From positions 1 through 23,321 of the forward strand of contig JAGBHJ010000152.1 in NCBI GenBank assembly GCA_017935525.1: a stretch of DNA of 23,321 bases, written 5' to 3'. Each line of letters begins with the position of its first letter. Positions within the stretch are counted from its first letter, which is position 1. The position numbers and the translations under genes are program-made. This DNA comes from Clostridia bacterium. GTDB taxonomy: Bacteria; Bacillota; Clostridia; HGM11327. This document shows positions 6,961-15,250 of the stretch, piece by piece. The notes beneath the pieces are model-generated. The model worked only from the letters and a program-made list of their open reading frames with translations. It ran no database searches and was not told where the DNA came from.

Positions 6961-7920
6961 TTACAAATTCTCTCCTACCCACATAAGAGCAGCCTCCTGC
7001 TCGGGGTCAAAGCTTCCGTCGATATTTACCCAGATATCAACCGTAACGGGACATTCCACCTTACGGGACGCACGGATAAAATCCCTCATGTACTCCTTTG
7101 TGTGCTTGAGGCCGTTACTGCCCCATCCGCCCCATTCGCTGCAGGACTCCTTGTCGTAACCCAAGGGAGCCAAGGTATGCACAAGGGCACCTTCCCACTG
7201 ATTATTTGCGGGTACGTGCAAAAAGTCGTTAAACTCACCGCACACAAAATCTTCATTATAATAGCCCTTCTGGAAGTAGGGCTTTACGCCGTCGTTAAAC
7301 GCCACCAAGCCGTTGGGGTTACCTTTTTTGATCGCGTTATAGTAAATATCCAACAACTCATCCGTATAACCGAAATTATCCTTATAGCAGCCGTCTATCC
7401 ACCATGCCTTTACCTTGTCGCCGTAGCGCACCGCGTACTCCTCCAGCACGCCTGCCCAATTCTCAACAAAGGGCTTGTCCACAGTCAAACCATCCTCGTA
7501 CCTTCCCGAGCCGATAAAACCAAACCTATTACCGATGACCTCGTCCTTGTGAGGACCGTCACCCGTATAGTACAGGCAAAGGTCGATATCGTACTTTGCA
7601 AGTGCATCCGCAAGCTCCATGGGCAGATCCCTCGTTGCGCAAGCCTCGCCGGGCTTTGTGCCTGCTATCCTGTCATAGGTTGCATTGGGCGCCAGCATAT
7701 GCTTTGTTCCCTGCATGAGTGTGATAAAATAGTAGCCCACGCCCATCTTGTGGAGCTTATACGCAAGGCGTTCAACGTCAAATTTATTTACGGCCTCGTT
7801 CCAGTCGGTAATGTTCATATCCAGGTTCTTTGTTGTTTTGGGACTACATATCTCCGCATACAGATAGTGGTTAAAAACACCCCATCCTCTTTTGGAAAAT
7901 CTCTTTGCAGCTTCAGTCAT
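6961..7920 (-). CDS. GH29-like glycoside hydrolase (alpha-L-fucosidase-like)
   Basis: The 319-residue protein resembles the catalytic barrel of alpha-L-fucosidases. The segment LAYKLHKMGVGYYFITLMQG (52-71) fits the barrel strand before the active site, and AWWIDGCY (172-179) fits the family's W-F-D-G nucleophile motif, with Asp176 as the expected nucleophile. It is shorter than classical GH29 enzymes (about 430-480), lacks an obvious C-terminal beta-sandwich and has no signal peptide, so it would act in the cytoplasm on imported sugars. The start is set at the ATG at 7920, 6 nt after GGAGG; a GTG at 7959 lies essentially at the predicted transcription start. Fucosidase activity is inferred; another glycosidase or a non-catalytic relative is possible. 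Confidence 0.65.
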   Translation of the reverse strand: MTEAAKRFSKRGWGVFNHYLYAEICSPKTTKNLDMNITDWNEAVNKFDVERLAYKLHKMGVGYYFITLMQGTKHMLAPNATYDRIAGTKPGEACATRDLPMELADALAKYDIDLCLYYTGDGPHKDEVIGNRFGFIGSGRYEDGLTVDKPFVENWAGVLEEYAVRYGDKVKAWWIDGCYKDNFGYTDELLDIYYNAIKKGNPNGLVAFNDGVKPYFQKGYYNEDFVCGEFNDFLHVPANNQWEGALVHTLAPLGYDKESCSEWGGWGSNGLKHTKEYMRDFIRASRKVECPVTVDIWVNIDGSFDPEQEAALMWVGENL

Positions 7921-7966
7921 AACGCACCTCCATGGTGTAATAAAGGCAGACGCCTTCACGTTGCTA

Positions 7967-7995
7967 ATTATACCACATTACAACCTTTATTACAA
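7967..7995 (-). promoter_or_regulatory. Promoter of the glycosidase/oxidoreductase operon
   Basis: Minus-strand -35 TTGTAA (7995-7990), 17-bp spacer and -10 TATAAT (7972-7967) with an extended TGG before it. The predicted start near 7960 is followed by a short hairpin, AAGGC-GTCT-GCCTT, at the very 5' end of the mRNA. Confidence 0.82.
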
Positions 7996-8045
7996 GTGAT
8001 TTTACAAATTTTCAGACATTTTTTGTGTTTTTGTCCCCTTTTGCA

Positions 8046-8074
8046 TTGACAAACGGGATCAAAATGCTTATAAT
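8046..8074 (+). promoter_or_regulatory. Consensus promoter of the phosphodiesterase operon
   Basis: TTGACA (8046-8051), a 17-bp spacer and TATAAT (8069-8074) form a perfect sigma-A promoter. It is divergent from the glycosidase promoter, with about 50 bp between the two -35 boxes. Confidence 0.92.
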
Positions 8075-8105
8075 ATTAGTAAATAATTTTCGAAAGGATA
8101 TTATT

Positions 8106-8825
8106 ATGGATACAATTAAGATCAACAAGAAGAACACTCTGATGGTTGCACACAGAGGTGTAAGCGGCTTGGAAAAGGAAAACTCCATGCCTGCATTTAT
8201 TGCCGCAGGCAACAGAAGCCACTATGGCGTAGAAACAGACGTACACAGAACAGCTGACGGAAAGTTTATTATCCTCCACGATTCTGACACAAAGAGAGTT
8301 GCGGGAGTGGCCTGCAACGTTGAGAGAACGGCTTATGACGTTGTACGCAATATCAAGCTGTTGGATATTGACGGCACACCCGGCAGATGCGACCTTGGCA
8401 TCCCCTCCTTGGAGGAATACGTGCGCATTTGTAAAAAGTACGGCAAGATCTGCGTTCTTGAGATAAAAACGGATCTTACCGAGGAAGAAACCGCAAGCAT
8501 GATAGACGTATTTAAGGCTAACGATTACCTCGACGGCGTTATATTTATATCATTCGGCTTCCAGAATCTGCTCTGGGTAAAAAAGATAGATCCTTCCCTC
8601 CCCGCACAGTACCTCTTTGGCGAATACGATGAAGACCTTTGGGACAAGCTGGTAGAAAACAATATCGATATAGACGTTCACCATTCCCAGGTTACAAAGG
8701 AATTTATGGAAAAGGCACACTCCCTTGGTCTTAAGGTAAACTGCTGGACAGTTGACAACCCCGACAGAGCTCACCAGCTGGTTGACCTTGGCGTTGACTA
8801 CATCACAAGCAATATTCTGGAATAA
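8106..8825 (+). CDS. Glycerophosphodiester phosphodiesterase family protein
   Basis: The 239-residue protein has the GDPD signatures: HRGVSGLEKENS near the N-terminus (family form HRG...PENT), VETDVHRTADG, and ILHDSDTKR with the second catalytic His. The conserved C-terminal VNCWTVDNPDRA ends the TIM barrel. GDPD enzymes split glycerophosphodiesters into glycerol-3-phosphate and an alcohol. No signal peptide is present, so it is cytoplasmic and should act on imported or internal phosphodiesters. The ATG at 8106 follows AAAGGA by 7 nt; the open frame extends further upstream but overlaps the promoter. It is first in a two-gene operon with a metallophosphoesterase 10 nt downstream. Confidence 0.9.
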   Translation: MDTIKINKKNTLMVAHRGVSGLEKENSMPAFIAAGNRSHYGVETDVHRTADGKFIILHDSDTKRVAGVACNVERTAYDVVRNIKLLDIDGTPGRCDLGIPSLEEYVRICKKYGKICVLEIKTDLTEEETASMIDVFKANDYLDGVIFISFGFQNLLWVKKIDPSLPAQYLFGEYDEDLWDKLVENNIDIDVHHSQVTKEFMEKAHSLGLKVNCWTVDNPDRAHQLVDLGVDYITSNILE

Positions 8826-8835
8826 GGAGTAAGGA

Positions 8836-9828
8836 ATGACACTCAACCTTTCAGAAATGCTGACCACAAAGCTTCCGCTAAAATTCAATGCTGACGGCAA
8901 ATTCAAAATAATGATGATGTCCGACATCCAGGAAAAGCCCAATACCGACGGCAGAACGTTTGATGCGATCGGTCGTCTGCTTGATGCGGAAAAGCCCGAC
9001 CTTGTTATTTTGGGCGGTGATAACTGTGACGGTCACTACATCACCACCAACGAGGAGCTGGAGCAATACGTTGCTCTTGTTGCTAAGGAGTTCGAATCCC
9101 GTTGCATTCCGTGGGTGCAGATATGGGGTAACCACGACCATGACGTTAAGCTGGACGAGGACTTCCATCAGTCCGAATACATGAAGCAGCCCCACAATTT
9201 GTCCCGGTCAGCCAAGGGTATTACGGGACAGTCAAACTTTGTTCTGCCCGTGCTCTCCTCCGACGGTAACAGCATTGCCTACAACGTATGGGGGCTTGAT
9301 TCCGGCCCATGGTCCGGCAGACACACCGGCGCCAAGCTTACGGGCTTGTACAGAAAAGCCCAGCTTCCCAACAGAATACATCCCAATCAGGCAGACTGGG
9401 GTCTTATCTGTTTTGATCAGCTGATGTGGTACTACAACACCTCAAAGCAGATCGAGCAGGAGCTCGGAAGACTCGTTCCCGGATTTTTGGCGACCCACGT
9501 ACCTCCCTACGAAATATGCGCTCTGTTCAACAACCCCGAGGAATGCGGCACAGTTGGCATTCGTCCCGAGCATTGCGACCTTTCCACATTTAACAGCGGA
9601 TTGTTTGCCGCCATCATCCAGCGCGGTGACATAAAGACCATCTGCTCCGGTCACTCCCACGACAATTCCGAGTGCGGCACGTTCTGCGGCATTATGATGT
9701 GCCACGACAGCAGCGTGGGCTATAATTGCTACGGCAACTCACAAACAAAGGGTGCAAGAGTTTTTGAGCTTACGGAAAACGACCTTGACAATATCGTCAC
9801 CAGAATGGTATTCTCAAAGGACGTTTGA
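8836..9828 (+). CDS. Calcineurin-like metallophosphoesterase (Dcr2/PhoD-like)
   Basis: The 330-residue protein has the metallophosphoesterase motifs in order: SDIQ (Asp30, Gln32), GGDN (Asp62), GNHDH (Asn99, His100), ATHVPP (His221) and SGHSHDN (His273, His275). These residues normally hold two metal ions and cleave phosphoesters. The first motif reads D-x-Q where most members have D-x-H; this variant is familiar from the Dcr2-like branch, so it probably does not mean inactivity. No signal peptide is visible. AAGGAG lies 6 nt before the ATG. Together with the adjacent GDPD it could take apart a phosphodiester and then remove phosphate from the product, but the actual substrate is unknown. Confidence 0.87.
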   Translation: MTLNLSEMLTTKLPLKFNADGKFKIMMMSDIQEKPNTDGRTFDAIGRLLDAEKPDLVILGGDNCDGHYITTNEELEQYVALVAKEFESRCIPWVQIWGNHDHDVKLDEDFHQSEYMKQPHNLSRSAKGITGQSNFVLPVLSSDGNSIAYNVWGLDSGPWSGRHTGAKLTGLYRKAQLPNRIHPNQADWGLICFDQLMWYYNTSKQIEQELGRLVPGFLATHVPPYEICALFNNPEECGTVGIRPEHCDLSTFNSGLFAAIIQRGDIKTICSGHSHDNSECGTFCGIMMCHDSSVGYNCYGNSQTKGARVFELTENDLDNIVTRMVFSKDV

Positions 9829-9846
9829 TTATCAACACATACCACC

Positions 9847-9882
9847 AAAAGCGGAGCAAATTGTAAATTGCTCCGCTTTTTT
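9847..9882 (+). terminator. Strong terminator of the phosphodiesterase operon
   Basis: AAAAGCGGAGCAA (9847-9859) pairs with TTGCTCCGCTTTT (9868-9880) over 13 bp, ending in TTTTTT. It starts 18 nt after the stop codon at 9828. Confidence 0.95.
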
Positions 9883-9883
9883 G

Positions 9884-9925
9884 TACAAAAACAGACCGCC
9901 ACGATTGTCCGGATCATGGCGGTCT
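9884..9925 (-). terminator. Terminator of the uppP-to-LURP operon
   Basis: AGACCGCCA (9893-9901) pairs with TGGCGGTCT (9917-9925) over 9 bp. In the minus-strand direction it is followed by GTTTTTGTAC. It faces the plus-strand terminator at 9847-9882 and closes the long operon from the right. Confidence 0.85.
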
Positions 9926-9958
9926 TCATCAATTATGTGTCAATGACACATCCAACTT

Positions 9959-10429
9959 TTAATCCCTGGAGCACTTTTCCGCATCGATGGCAAGCACCAG
10001 CATCAGCACGTACAACGCATCGGCAGAATTTGTCACGTCTATTACGTAGGTATCCGTCCAGTTGAACAATTCCTTTGACACCGTGGCAATACTGTTGCCG
10101 CTTGCATCAGTGACCTCGTAGTCCCACTCCAAAAAGCTTCCGTTTACCTCCCAGCCCTTCATGTCTATTGAGAACACGGGCTTAAAGAACGAAAACTCCT
10201 TATGAATGCTACCTATGAGAACGTCATCCCTGTAAATGTCAAAGGTAGGAAGAAATGAAAAAATCTTCTGCTTGATAGTACCAACAGTCTGACCTTGGCG
10301 GTTGTTTATAACCAGGCAATGACCCCATGAGGGCTTGCCCTCAACGCTGTAAAGCACCTCGCCGTTTTCGTCGTATATATCGTAGCTGTCAAACCACGAG
10401 AACATTCTTTGCTTGAATAAAAGTCTCAT
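9959..10429 (-). CDS. LURP-one-related (tubby-like fold) protein
   Basis: The 156-residue protein matches the LURP-one-related family (DUF567), a tubby-like beta-barrel whose bacterial role is unknown. Repeated beta-strand units are visible: MFSWFDSYDIYDENGEVLYS, then KIFSFLPTFDIYRDDVLIG and KEFSFFKPVFSIDMKGW, and near the end KELFNWTDTYVIDV followed by DALYVLMLVLAIDAEKCSR. There is no signal peptide; one hydrophobic strand near the C-terminus fits the barrel core. The ATG at 10429 overlaps the leuS stop as TGATG, so it is translationally coupled to leuS and is the last gene of the long operon. Confidence 0.85.
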   Translation of the reverse strand: MRLLFKQRMFSWFDSYDIYDENGEVLYSVEGKPSWGHCLVINNRQGQTVGTIKQKIFSFLPTFDIYRDDVLIGSIHKEFSFFKPVFSIDMKGWEVNGSFLEWDYEVTDASGNSIATVSKELFNWTDTYVIDVTNSADALYVLMLVLAIDAEKCSRD

Positions 10430-12858
10430 CACTTCACGATCAGGTTAAGGATCTTGTTCTTAACGTATATTACCTTTACAATATTTTTGCCTTCGATCTT
10501 ATCTGCAACCTCGGCCTTTGCGATCTCTGCAACTGTTGCTTCCTCGCTATCCATGGGTACAACGATCTTCGCTTTTACCTTGCCGTTGATCTGAACGACC
10601 ATCTCAACCTCATCGTCAGCAGTCTTGCTCTCATCGTACTCCGGCCAGCTTTCGTAAGCAATAGTGTCGTTATGACCAAGTATGGACCACATCTCCTCAC
10701 CGATATGAGGACAGATACAGGACAGCATCTTGATGATGCCCTCTGCATACTTCTTGGGACACTTGCCCTCTTTATATACCGCGTTAACGAATATCATCAT
10801 CTGGGAAATAGCCGTGTTGAATGCCAGCTTCTCAAAGTCCTCTGTGATCTTCTTTACGCTCTTGTGGTATATCTTCTCAAGTGCGGGAACCTCGCCGTCA
10901 ACCAGGTTACCCTCCTCTGTAAAGAATGCCCATACTCTGTTGAGGAATCGCTTTGCGCCTTCAACACCCTGGTCGCTCCAAGGCTTGGAGACCTCAAGGG
11001 GACCCATGAACATTTCGTACAGACGGAGCGTATCTGCGCCGTAATCACGTACAACGTCGCTGGGGTTTACAACAAATTCGGGGAATCTCTTACCCATCTT
11101 GATGCCGTTAGCACCCAGGATCATACCCTGGTGAACCAGCTTCTTGAAAGGCTCCTTTGTAGGTGCCAGACCCTTGTTGTAAAGGTATCTGTTCCATATT
11201 CTGGAGTACATCAAGTGACCAACTGCGTGCTCGGGGCCGCCAATATAAAGGTCAACGGGCATCCAGTGCTTCAAAAGCTCCTGATTTGCAAACTCGTCGT
11301 TATTGTGGGGATCGATATATCTGAGGAAGTACCAGCTGGAGCCTGCGGAGCCGGGCATTGTGGAGGTCTCCCTTGTGCCCTTGATACCGTTGTCGTCATA
11401 CTGCTTCCACTCTACTGCGTTTTCAAGAGGTGCCTTGCCGTTAACACCCTTGTAATTGTCCAGCTTGGGCAATACCAAAGGCAGCTCCTCATCCTTGAGC
11501 ACGTGGATGTTGCCGTCCTCGCCGTGTACAACGGGCACGGGCTCGCCCCAGTAGCGCTGTCTTGCAAATATCCACTCTCTGAAGTGATAATTAACCGTTC
11601 TCTTTGCAACGCCCTGCTTTTCCAGCTTTGCTGTGATGGCTTCCTTTGCCTCCTCCACGGTAAGACCGCAGAATTCCTCGGAATTGATGAGCTTGTAGCC
11701 CTTGCCGAGGTAGTCGCCCTTTTCAAAAGCCTTTTCGCTTACGTCAACGTGACCCAGCTTTTCATCTCCGTCGATAACCTGTATCATGTCGATATTGTGT
11801 GCAATGGCATATTCAAAGTCACGCTGATCGTGAGAAGGCACTGCCATAACCGCACCCGTGCCGTAGCTTGCAAGAACGAAGTCGCCAATAAACATTCTGA
11901 CTTCCTTGCCGTTTACGGGGTTGATGCAGGACACGCCCTTAAGCTCGCATCCCGACTTTGTCTTGTTGAGCTCTGTTCTGTCCATATCGTTCTTCTTGAG
12001 CGTTTCGTCGATATAAGCCTGAACCTCGTCCTTATTCTGAATTCTGGGCATCAACTGCTTTACGATCTCACCATCGGGGGCAAGCACCATAAAAGTAATG
12101 CCGTATATCGTTTCGATACAAGTAGTAAAAATAGAGAATTCTCCACCGCCCACGATCTCAAACTTTACCTCAACGCCAGTGGACTTGCCGATCCAGTTTT
12201 TCTGCATAAGCTTTGTGGACTCGGGCCAATCGATCTCCTCCAAGCCCTCCAAAAGCTCCTCCGCAAAGGCAGGCTGGTTGATTACCCACTGCTTCATGTT
12301 CTTCCTTACAACGGGGAAGCCACCTCTTTCGGACTTGCCGTCGATAACCTCGTCGTTGGAAAGCACAGTTCCCAGCTCCTCACACCAGTTAACAGGCATA
12401 TCGATGTACTGCGCATAGCCATCAAGATACAGCTGCTTGAATATCCACTGTGTCCACTTGTAGAATTCGGGATCGCTGGTGGCTACCATCTTGCTCCAGT
12501 CATAGTCAAAGCCCAGCTCTGTCAGCTGCTTGGAGAACGTCTTGATGTTCTCCTGTGTAAAGCCGTCGGGGTGGTTGCCCGTGGTTACGGCATACTGCTC
12601 TGCAGGCAGACCAAATGAGTCGTAGCCCATGGGGTGGAGCACGTTATAGCCCTGCATTCTCTTCATTCTTGATACTATATCCGTTGCCGTGTAGCCCTCG
12701 GGATGGCCTGCGTGCAGACCAACGCCTGACGGGTACGGGAACATATCAAGAACGTAATACTTGGGCTTGGAAAAATCCCAAACGTCCGTCTTGAACGTCT
12801 GATTTTCAGCCCAATACTTTTGCCATGTCTTCTCTATTTCAGAATGTTCGTATTTCAT
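10429..12858 (-). CDS. leuS: Leucyl-tRNA synthetase
   Basis: The 809-residue enzyme charges tRNA-Leu. The HIGH signature is HAGH (49-52, within PYPSGVGLHAGH). The editing domain follows, with YGTGAVMAVPSHDQRD typical of its active site, then SSWYFLRYIDP and GGPEHAVGHLMYSR of the catalytic core, and a C-terminal anticodon-binding region. Two signatures are unusual: KMSKS reads KMGKR (587-591), and the editing T-rich motif reads TTCIET (245-250) where most enzymes have TTRPDT. I believe a Clostridia LeuRS branch shares these, but that needs checking. The ATG at 12858 has GGAGG close by; the frame further upstream overlaps recA. It starts 14 nt after the recA stop. Confidence 0.97.
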   Translation of the reverse strand: MKYEHSEIEKTWQKYWAENQTFKTDVWDFSKPKYYVLDMFPYPSGVGLHAGHPEGYTATDIVSRMKRMQGYNVLHPMGYDSFGLPAEQYAVTTGNHPDGFTQENIKTFSKQLTELGFDYDWSKMVATSDPEFYKWTQWIFKQLYLDGYAQYIDMPVNWCEELGTVLSNDEVIDGKSERGGFPVVRKNMKQWVINQPAFAEELLEGLEEIDWPESTKLMQKNWIGKSTGVEVKFEIVGGGEFSIFTTCIETIYGITFMVLAPDGEIVKQLMPRIQNKDEVQAYIDETLKKNDMDRTELNKTKSGCELKGVSCINPVNGKEVRMFIGDFVLASYGTGAVMAVPSHDQRDFEYAIAHNIDMIQVIDGDEKLGHVDVSEKAFEKGDYLGKGYKLINSEEFCGLTVEEAKEAITAKLEKQGVAKRTVNYHFREWIFARQRYWGEPVPVVHGEDGNIHVLKDEELPLVLPKLDNYKGVNGKAPLENAVEWKQYDDNGIKGTRETSTMPGSAGSSWYFLRYIDPHNNDEFANQELLKHWMPVDLYIGGPEHAVGHLMYSRIWNRYLYNKGLAPTKEPFKKLVHQGMILGANGIKMGKRFPEFVVNPSDVVRDYGADTLRLYEMFMGPLEVSKPWSDQGVEGAKRFLNRVWAFFTEEGNLVDGEVPALEKIYHKSVKKITEDFEKLAFNTAISQMMIFVNAVYKEGKCPKKYAEGIIKMLSCICPHIGEEMWSILGHNDTIAYESWPEYDESKTADDEVEMVVQINGKVKAKIVVPMDSEEATVAEIAKAEVADKIEGKNIVKVIYVKNKILNLIVK

Positions 12859-12872
12859 AATTCCTCCGCATA

Positions 12873-13964
12873 TCACTCGATAAACGTATCGTCATCGGAT
12901 GATATTATTTCTCCGTCGGCAGCCACCTGTGATGACGTGCCGTCGACCTGTGTCATACTGTTCAATATAGTTTCTTTTATCTCATCTGCAACAGCAGGAT
13001 TTTCCGCAAGATACTTCTTTACGTTCTCCTTACCCTGAGCAATTCTTTCGCCCTTATAGGAGTACCATGAGCCACTCTTTTCCAGAATGCCCAGCTCTGA
13101 GCCAACGTTGACCAATGATCCCTCGTTGGAAACGCCCTCGCCGTACATAAGGTCAAAGCTTGCTGTCTTAAACGGCGGTGCCACCTTATTCTTTGCGATC
13201 TTTGCCTTAGTTACGTTGCCCAGCACGTTTTCTCCGTTCTTGATGGCCTCGCCCTTTCTGATCTCAATTCTTACAGAAGAATAGAACTTAAGCGCTCTGC
13301 CGCCGGGTGTGACCTCGGGGTTGCCGTAAACAACGCCAACCTTCTCACGCAGCTGGTTGATAAAAATTGCAACGCACTTTGTCTTGTTGATGGTACCCGT
13401 AAGCTTTCTCAACGCCTGGGACATAAGTCTTGCCTGTACGCCCACGTGAGCATCACCCATGCCGCCCTCTATCTCTGCTCTGGGCACGAGAGCCGCAACG
13501 GAGTCGATTACTACCATATCGATAGCGCCGGATGATACCAAAGTATCCATTATCTCCAATGCATCCTCACCTGTATCGGGCTGGGAAATGTAGAGGTTGT
13601 CAATATCAACGCCTATCTTTTTTGCATATACGGGGTCAAGAGCATTTTCCACGTCGATATACGCCGCTGTTCCTCCGTTTTTCTGCGCCTCGGTAACGCA
13701 ATGGAGGGCTATGGTAGTCTTACCCGATGATTCGGGTCCGTATATCTCAACTATTCTGCCTCTGGGCAGACCCTTAACGCCCAACGCTATATCAAGCTCC
13801 AGACATCCCGTGGAGATAGTGCTTACGTTCATGGTGGGTTTTTCGCCCATCTTCATAACGGAGCCCTTGCCGAATCTCTTATCAAGAGATGCCAACGCCT
13901 GCTGGAGAGCCTCCTCCTTGGATGAGGGCTCGCCCTTTACCTTCTTTTCCTTAGCTTCTGCCAT
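12873..13964 (-). CDS. recA: Recombinase RecA
   Basis: The 363-residue ATPase forms filaments on single-stranded DNA, drives strand exchange and triggers LexA cleavage. Walker A is GPESSGKT (76-83), Walker B ends in VVIDS (Asp154), and the L2 DNA-binding loop region INQLREKVG...TPGGRALKF is intact. The catalytic Glu (E106, E. coli E96) is present, but the next residue is Asn (DVENALDP) where most RecA proteins have His (DAEHALDP). The C-terminal tail is acidic (SSDDDTFIE), as usual. The gene lies 17 nt after cinA with GAGGA before its ATG. In that gap I see no separate promoter or SOS box. Confidence 0.98.
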   Translation of the reverse strand: MAEAKEKKVKGEPSSKEEALQQALASLDKRFGKGSVMKMGEKPTMNVSTISTGCLELDIALGVKGLPRGRIVEIYGPESSGKTTIALHCVTEAQKNGGTAAYIDVENALDPVYAKKIGVDIDNLYISQPDTGEDALEIMDTLVSSGAIDMVVIDSVAALVPRAEIEGGMGDAHVGVQARLMSQALRKLTGTINKTKCVAIFINQLREKVGVVYGNPEVTPGGRALKFYSSVRIEIRKGEAIKNGENVLGNVTKAKIAKNKVAPPFKTASFDLMYGEGVSNEGSLVNVGSELGILEKSGSWYSYKGERIAQGKENVKKYLAENPAVADEIKETILNSMTQVDGTSSQVAADGEIISSDDDTFIE

Positions 13965-13981
13965 ATATATTTCCTCACTTG

Positions 13982-15235
13982 TTATAATTTACCGTTTATC
14001 ATCTTCAGCGCGTTTATTATCGCCGTAGTTGCCGTATTGAATTTTATCTTATCCCTCGGACCGATAAAATTGTTTTTTGTCACGTTGACGCGGATACCGT
14101 GGTCATCCCTTACCGCAACACCAACGTACACCAGTCCAACGGGCTTTTGCGGAGTTCCGCCCGTAGGCCCTGCAATGCCCGTCACCGCAACCGCAACGTC
14201 ACTTCCCGTGGCAGCAATAAGTCCTGTCACCATTTCTCTTGCCGTCTGCTCGCTTACTGCGCCAAACTCATCAAGAGTTTCCTTCTTGACACCCAAGTGC
14301 TTCATCTTTGCCTCGTTGGCATAGGTCACAAAGCCCTCGTTGAACACCGCAGAGGATCCCGAAACATCCGTTATTCTGGATGCTATCAGTCCGCCCGAGC
14401 AGGATTCCGCCGTAGCAATGGTCAAGCCTTTTGCGATCAGCTCTCTGACAAGCACCTTTTCGGGGGTATCGTCATCCTCGCCGTATATATACTGACCCAG
14501 CCTTTCGTAAAGGCTCCGCCTTACGGGGGCTATCAGTCGCTCTGCTTCTTCATCATTGTCCGCCATAGCAGTTATTCTGAAGGTTATGTCGCCGTTGCCC
14601 AAAAGGGGTGCAACTGTGGGGTTCGTCTGCTCTCTGAGTATGTCCTTTACCAGCATTTCCGCGCTGGATTCCCCTATACCGTATATTCTCAGCACATTGG
14701 ACTTAAGCACCTTGCCGGTTTTTGCTCTCAAAATAGGCAGTGCGTAGTTGGTAAACATGGGGCAAAGCTCAAAGGGCGGTCCGGGCAAAGCCGCAAATAT
14801 TTTGCCGTCCTCTCTTTCGTAGAGCATACCCGGCGCTGTTCCGAAATCATTATCCAGCACCGTGGCGCATTCGGGGAAAAGCACCTGCTTCAGATTGTTT
14901 TCCGACATGGGCTTATTCAATGACCCAAATCTTTTTATAAGGCTGTCGTAGCTTTTCTGATGCCGCACCATCTCCAGACCAAGGTAGTGGCAAAGCGCCT
15001 CCTTTGTGAGGTCGTCATCGGTTGGGCCAAGTCCGCCCGTCATAATGACAACATCGCACCTTTCATCCGCCTTTGCAATGGCATCTACAACTCTGTCCCA
15101 ATTATCACCCACAACGGTGTGGTAATAAGTACCAATACCTATTGCGGCAAGCTCTCGGGATATAAACTGTGCATCGGTATTGGCTATCTGCCCAAGCAAA
15201 AGCTCCGTACCGACGGAAATTATCTCTGCCCTCAT
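13982..15235 (-). CDS. cinA: CinA family protein (pyrophosphatase plus NMN deamidase)
   Basis: The 417-residue protein has the two-domain CinA layout. The N-terminal MoaB-like domain (about 1-170) carries SVGTELLLGQIANTDAQ and MTGGLGPTDDDLTKEA. The C-terminal domain (about 255-415) carries ATAESCSGGLIASRIT, FVTYANEAK and VTGIAGPTGGTPQKPVGLVY, the signatures of the PncC nicotinamide-nucleotide amidase. The family recycles pyridine nucleotides and often sits beside recA. It starts 15 nt after pgsA with no strong Shine-Dalgarno, so translation may depend on coupling. Full length, no defects seen. Confidence 0.95.
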   Translation of the reverse strand: MRAEIISVGTELLLGQIANTDAQFISRELAAIGIGTYYHTVVGDNWDRVVDAIAKADERCDVVIMTGGLGPTDDDLTKEALCHYLGLEMVRHQKSYDSLIKRFGSLNKPMSENNLKQVLFPECATVLDNDFGTAPGMLYEREDGKIFAALPGPPFELCPMFTNYALPILRAKTGKVLKSNVLRIYGIGESSAEMLVKDILREQTNPTVAPLLGNGDITFRITAMADNDEEAERLIAPVRRSLYERLGQYIYGEDDDTPEKVLVRELIAKGLTIATAESCSGGLIASRITDVSGSSAVFNEGFVTYANEAKMKHLGVKKETLDEFGAVSEQTAREMVTGLIAATGSDVAVAVTGIAGPTGGTPQKPVGLVYVGVAVRDDHGIRVNVTKNNFIGPRDKIKFNTATTAIINALKMINGKL

Positions 15236-15250
15236 ATTATTTCAAAGCCA

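Noticed and set aside
6928..8049. 373-codon plus-strand frame opposite the glycosidase gene
   Set aside because: It is antisense to the GH29-like gene, spans its promoter, and shows no recognisable domain.
10672..12618. 648-codon open frame on the plus strand opposite leuS
   Set aside because: It lies wholly antisense to a clear leuS, has no family motifs or ribosome site, and reflects the codon pattern of the real gene.
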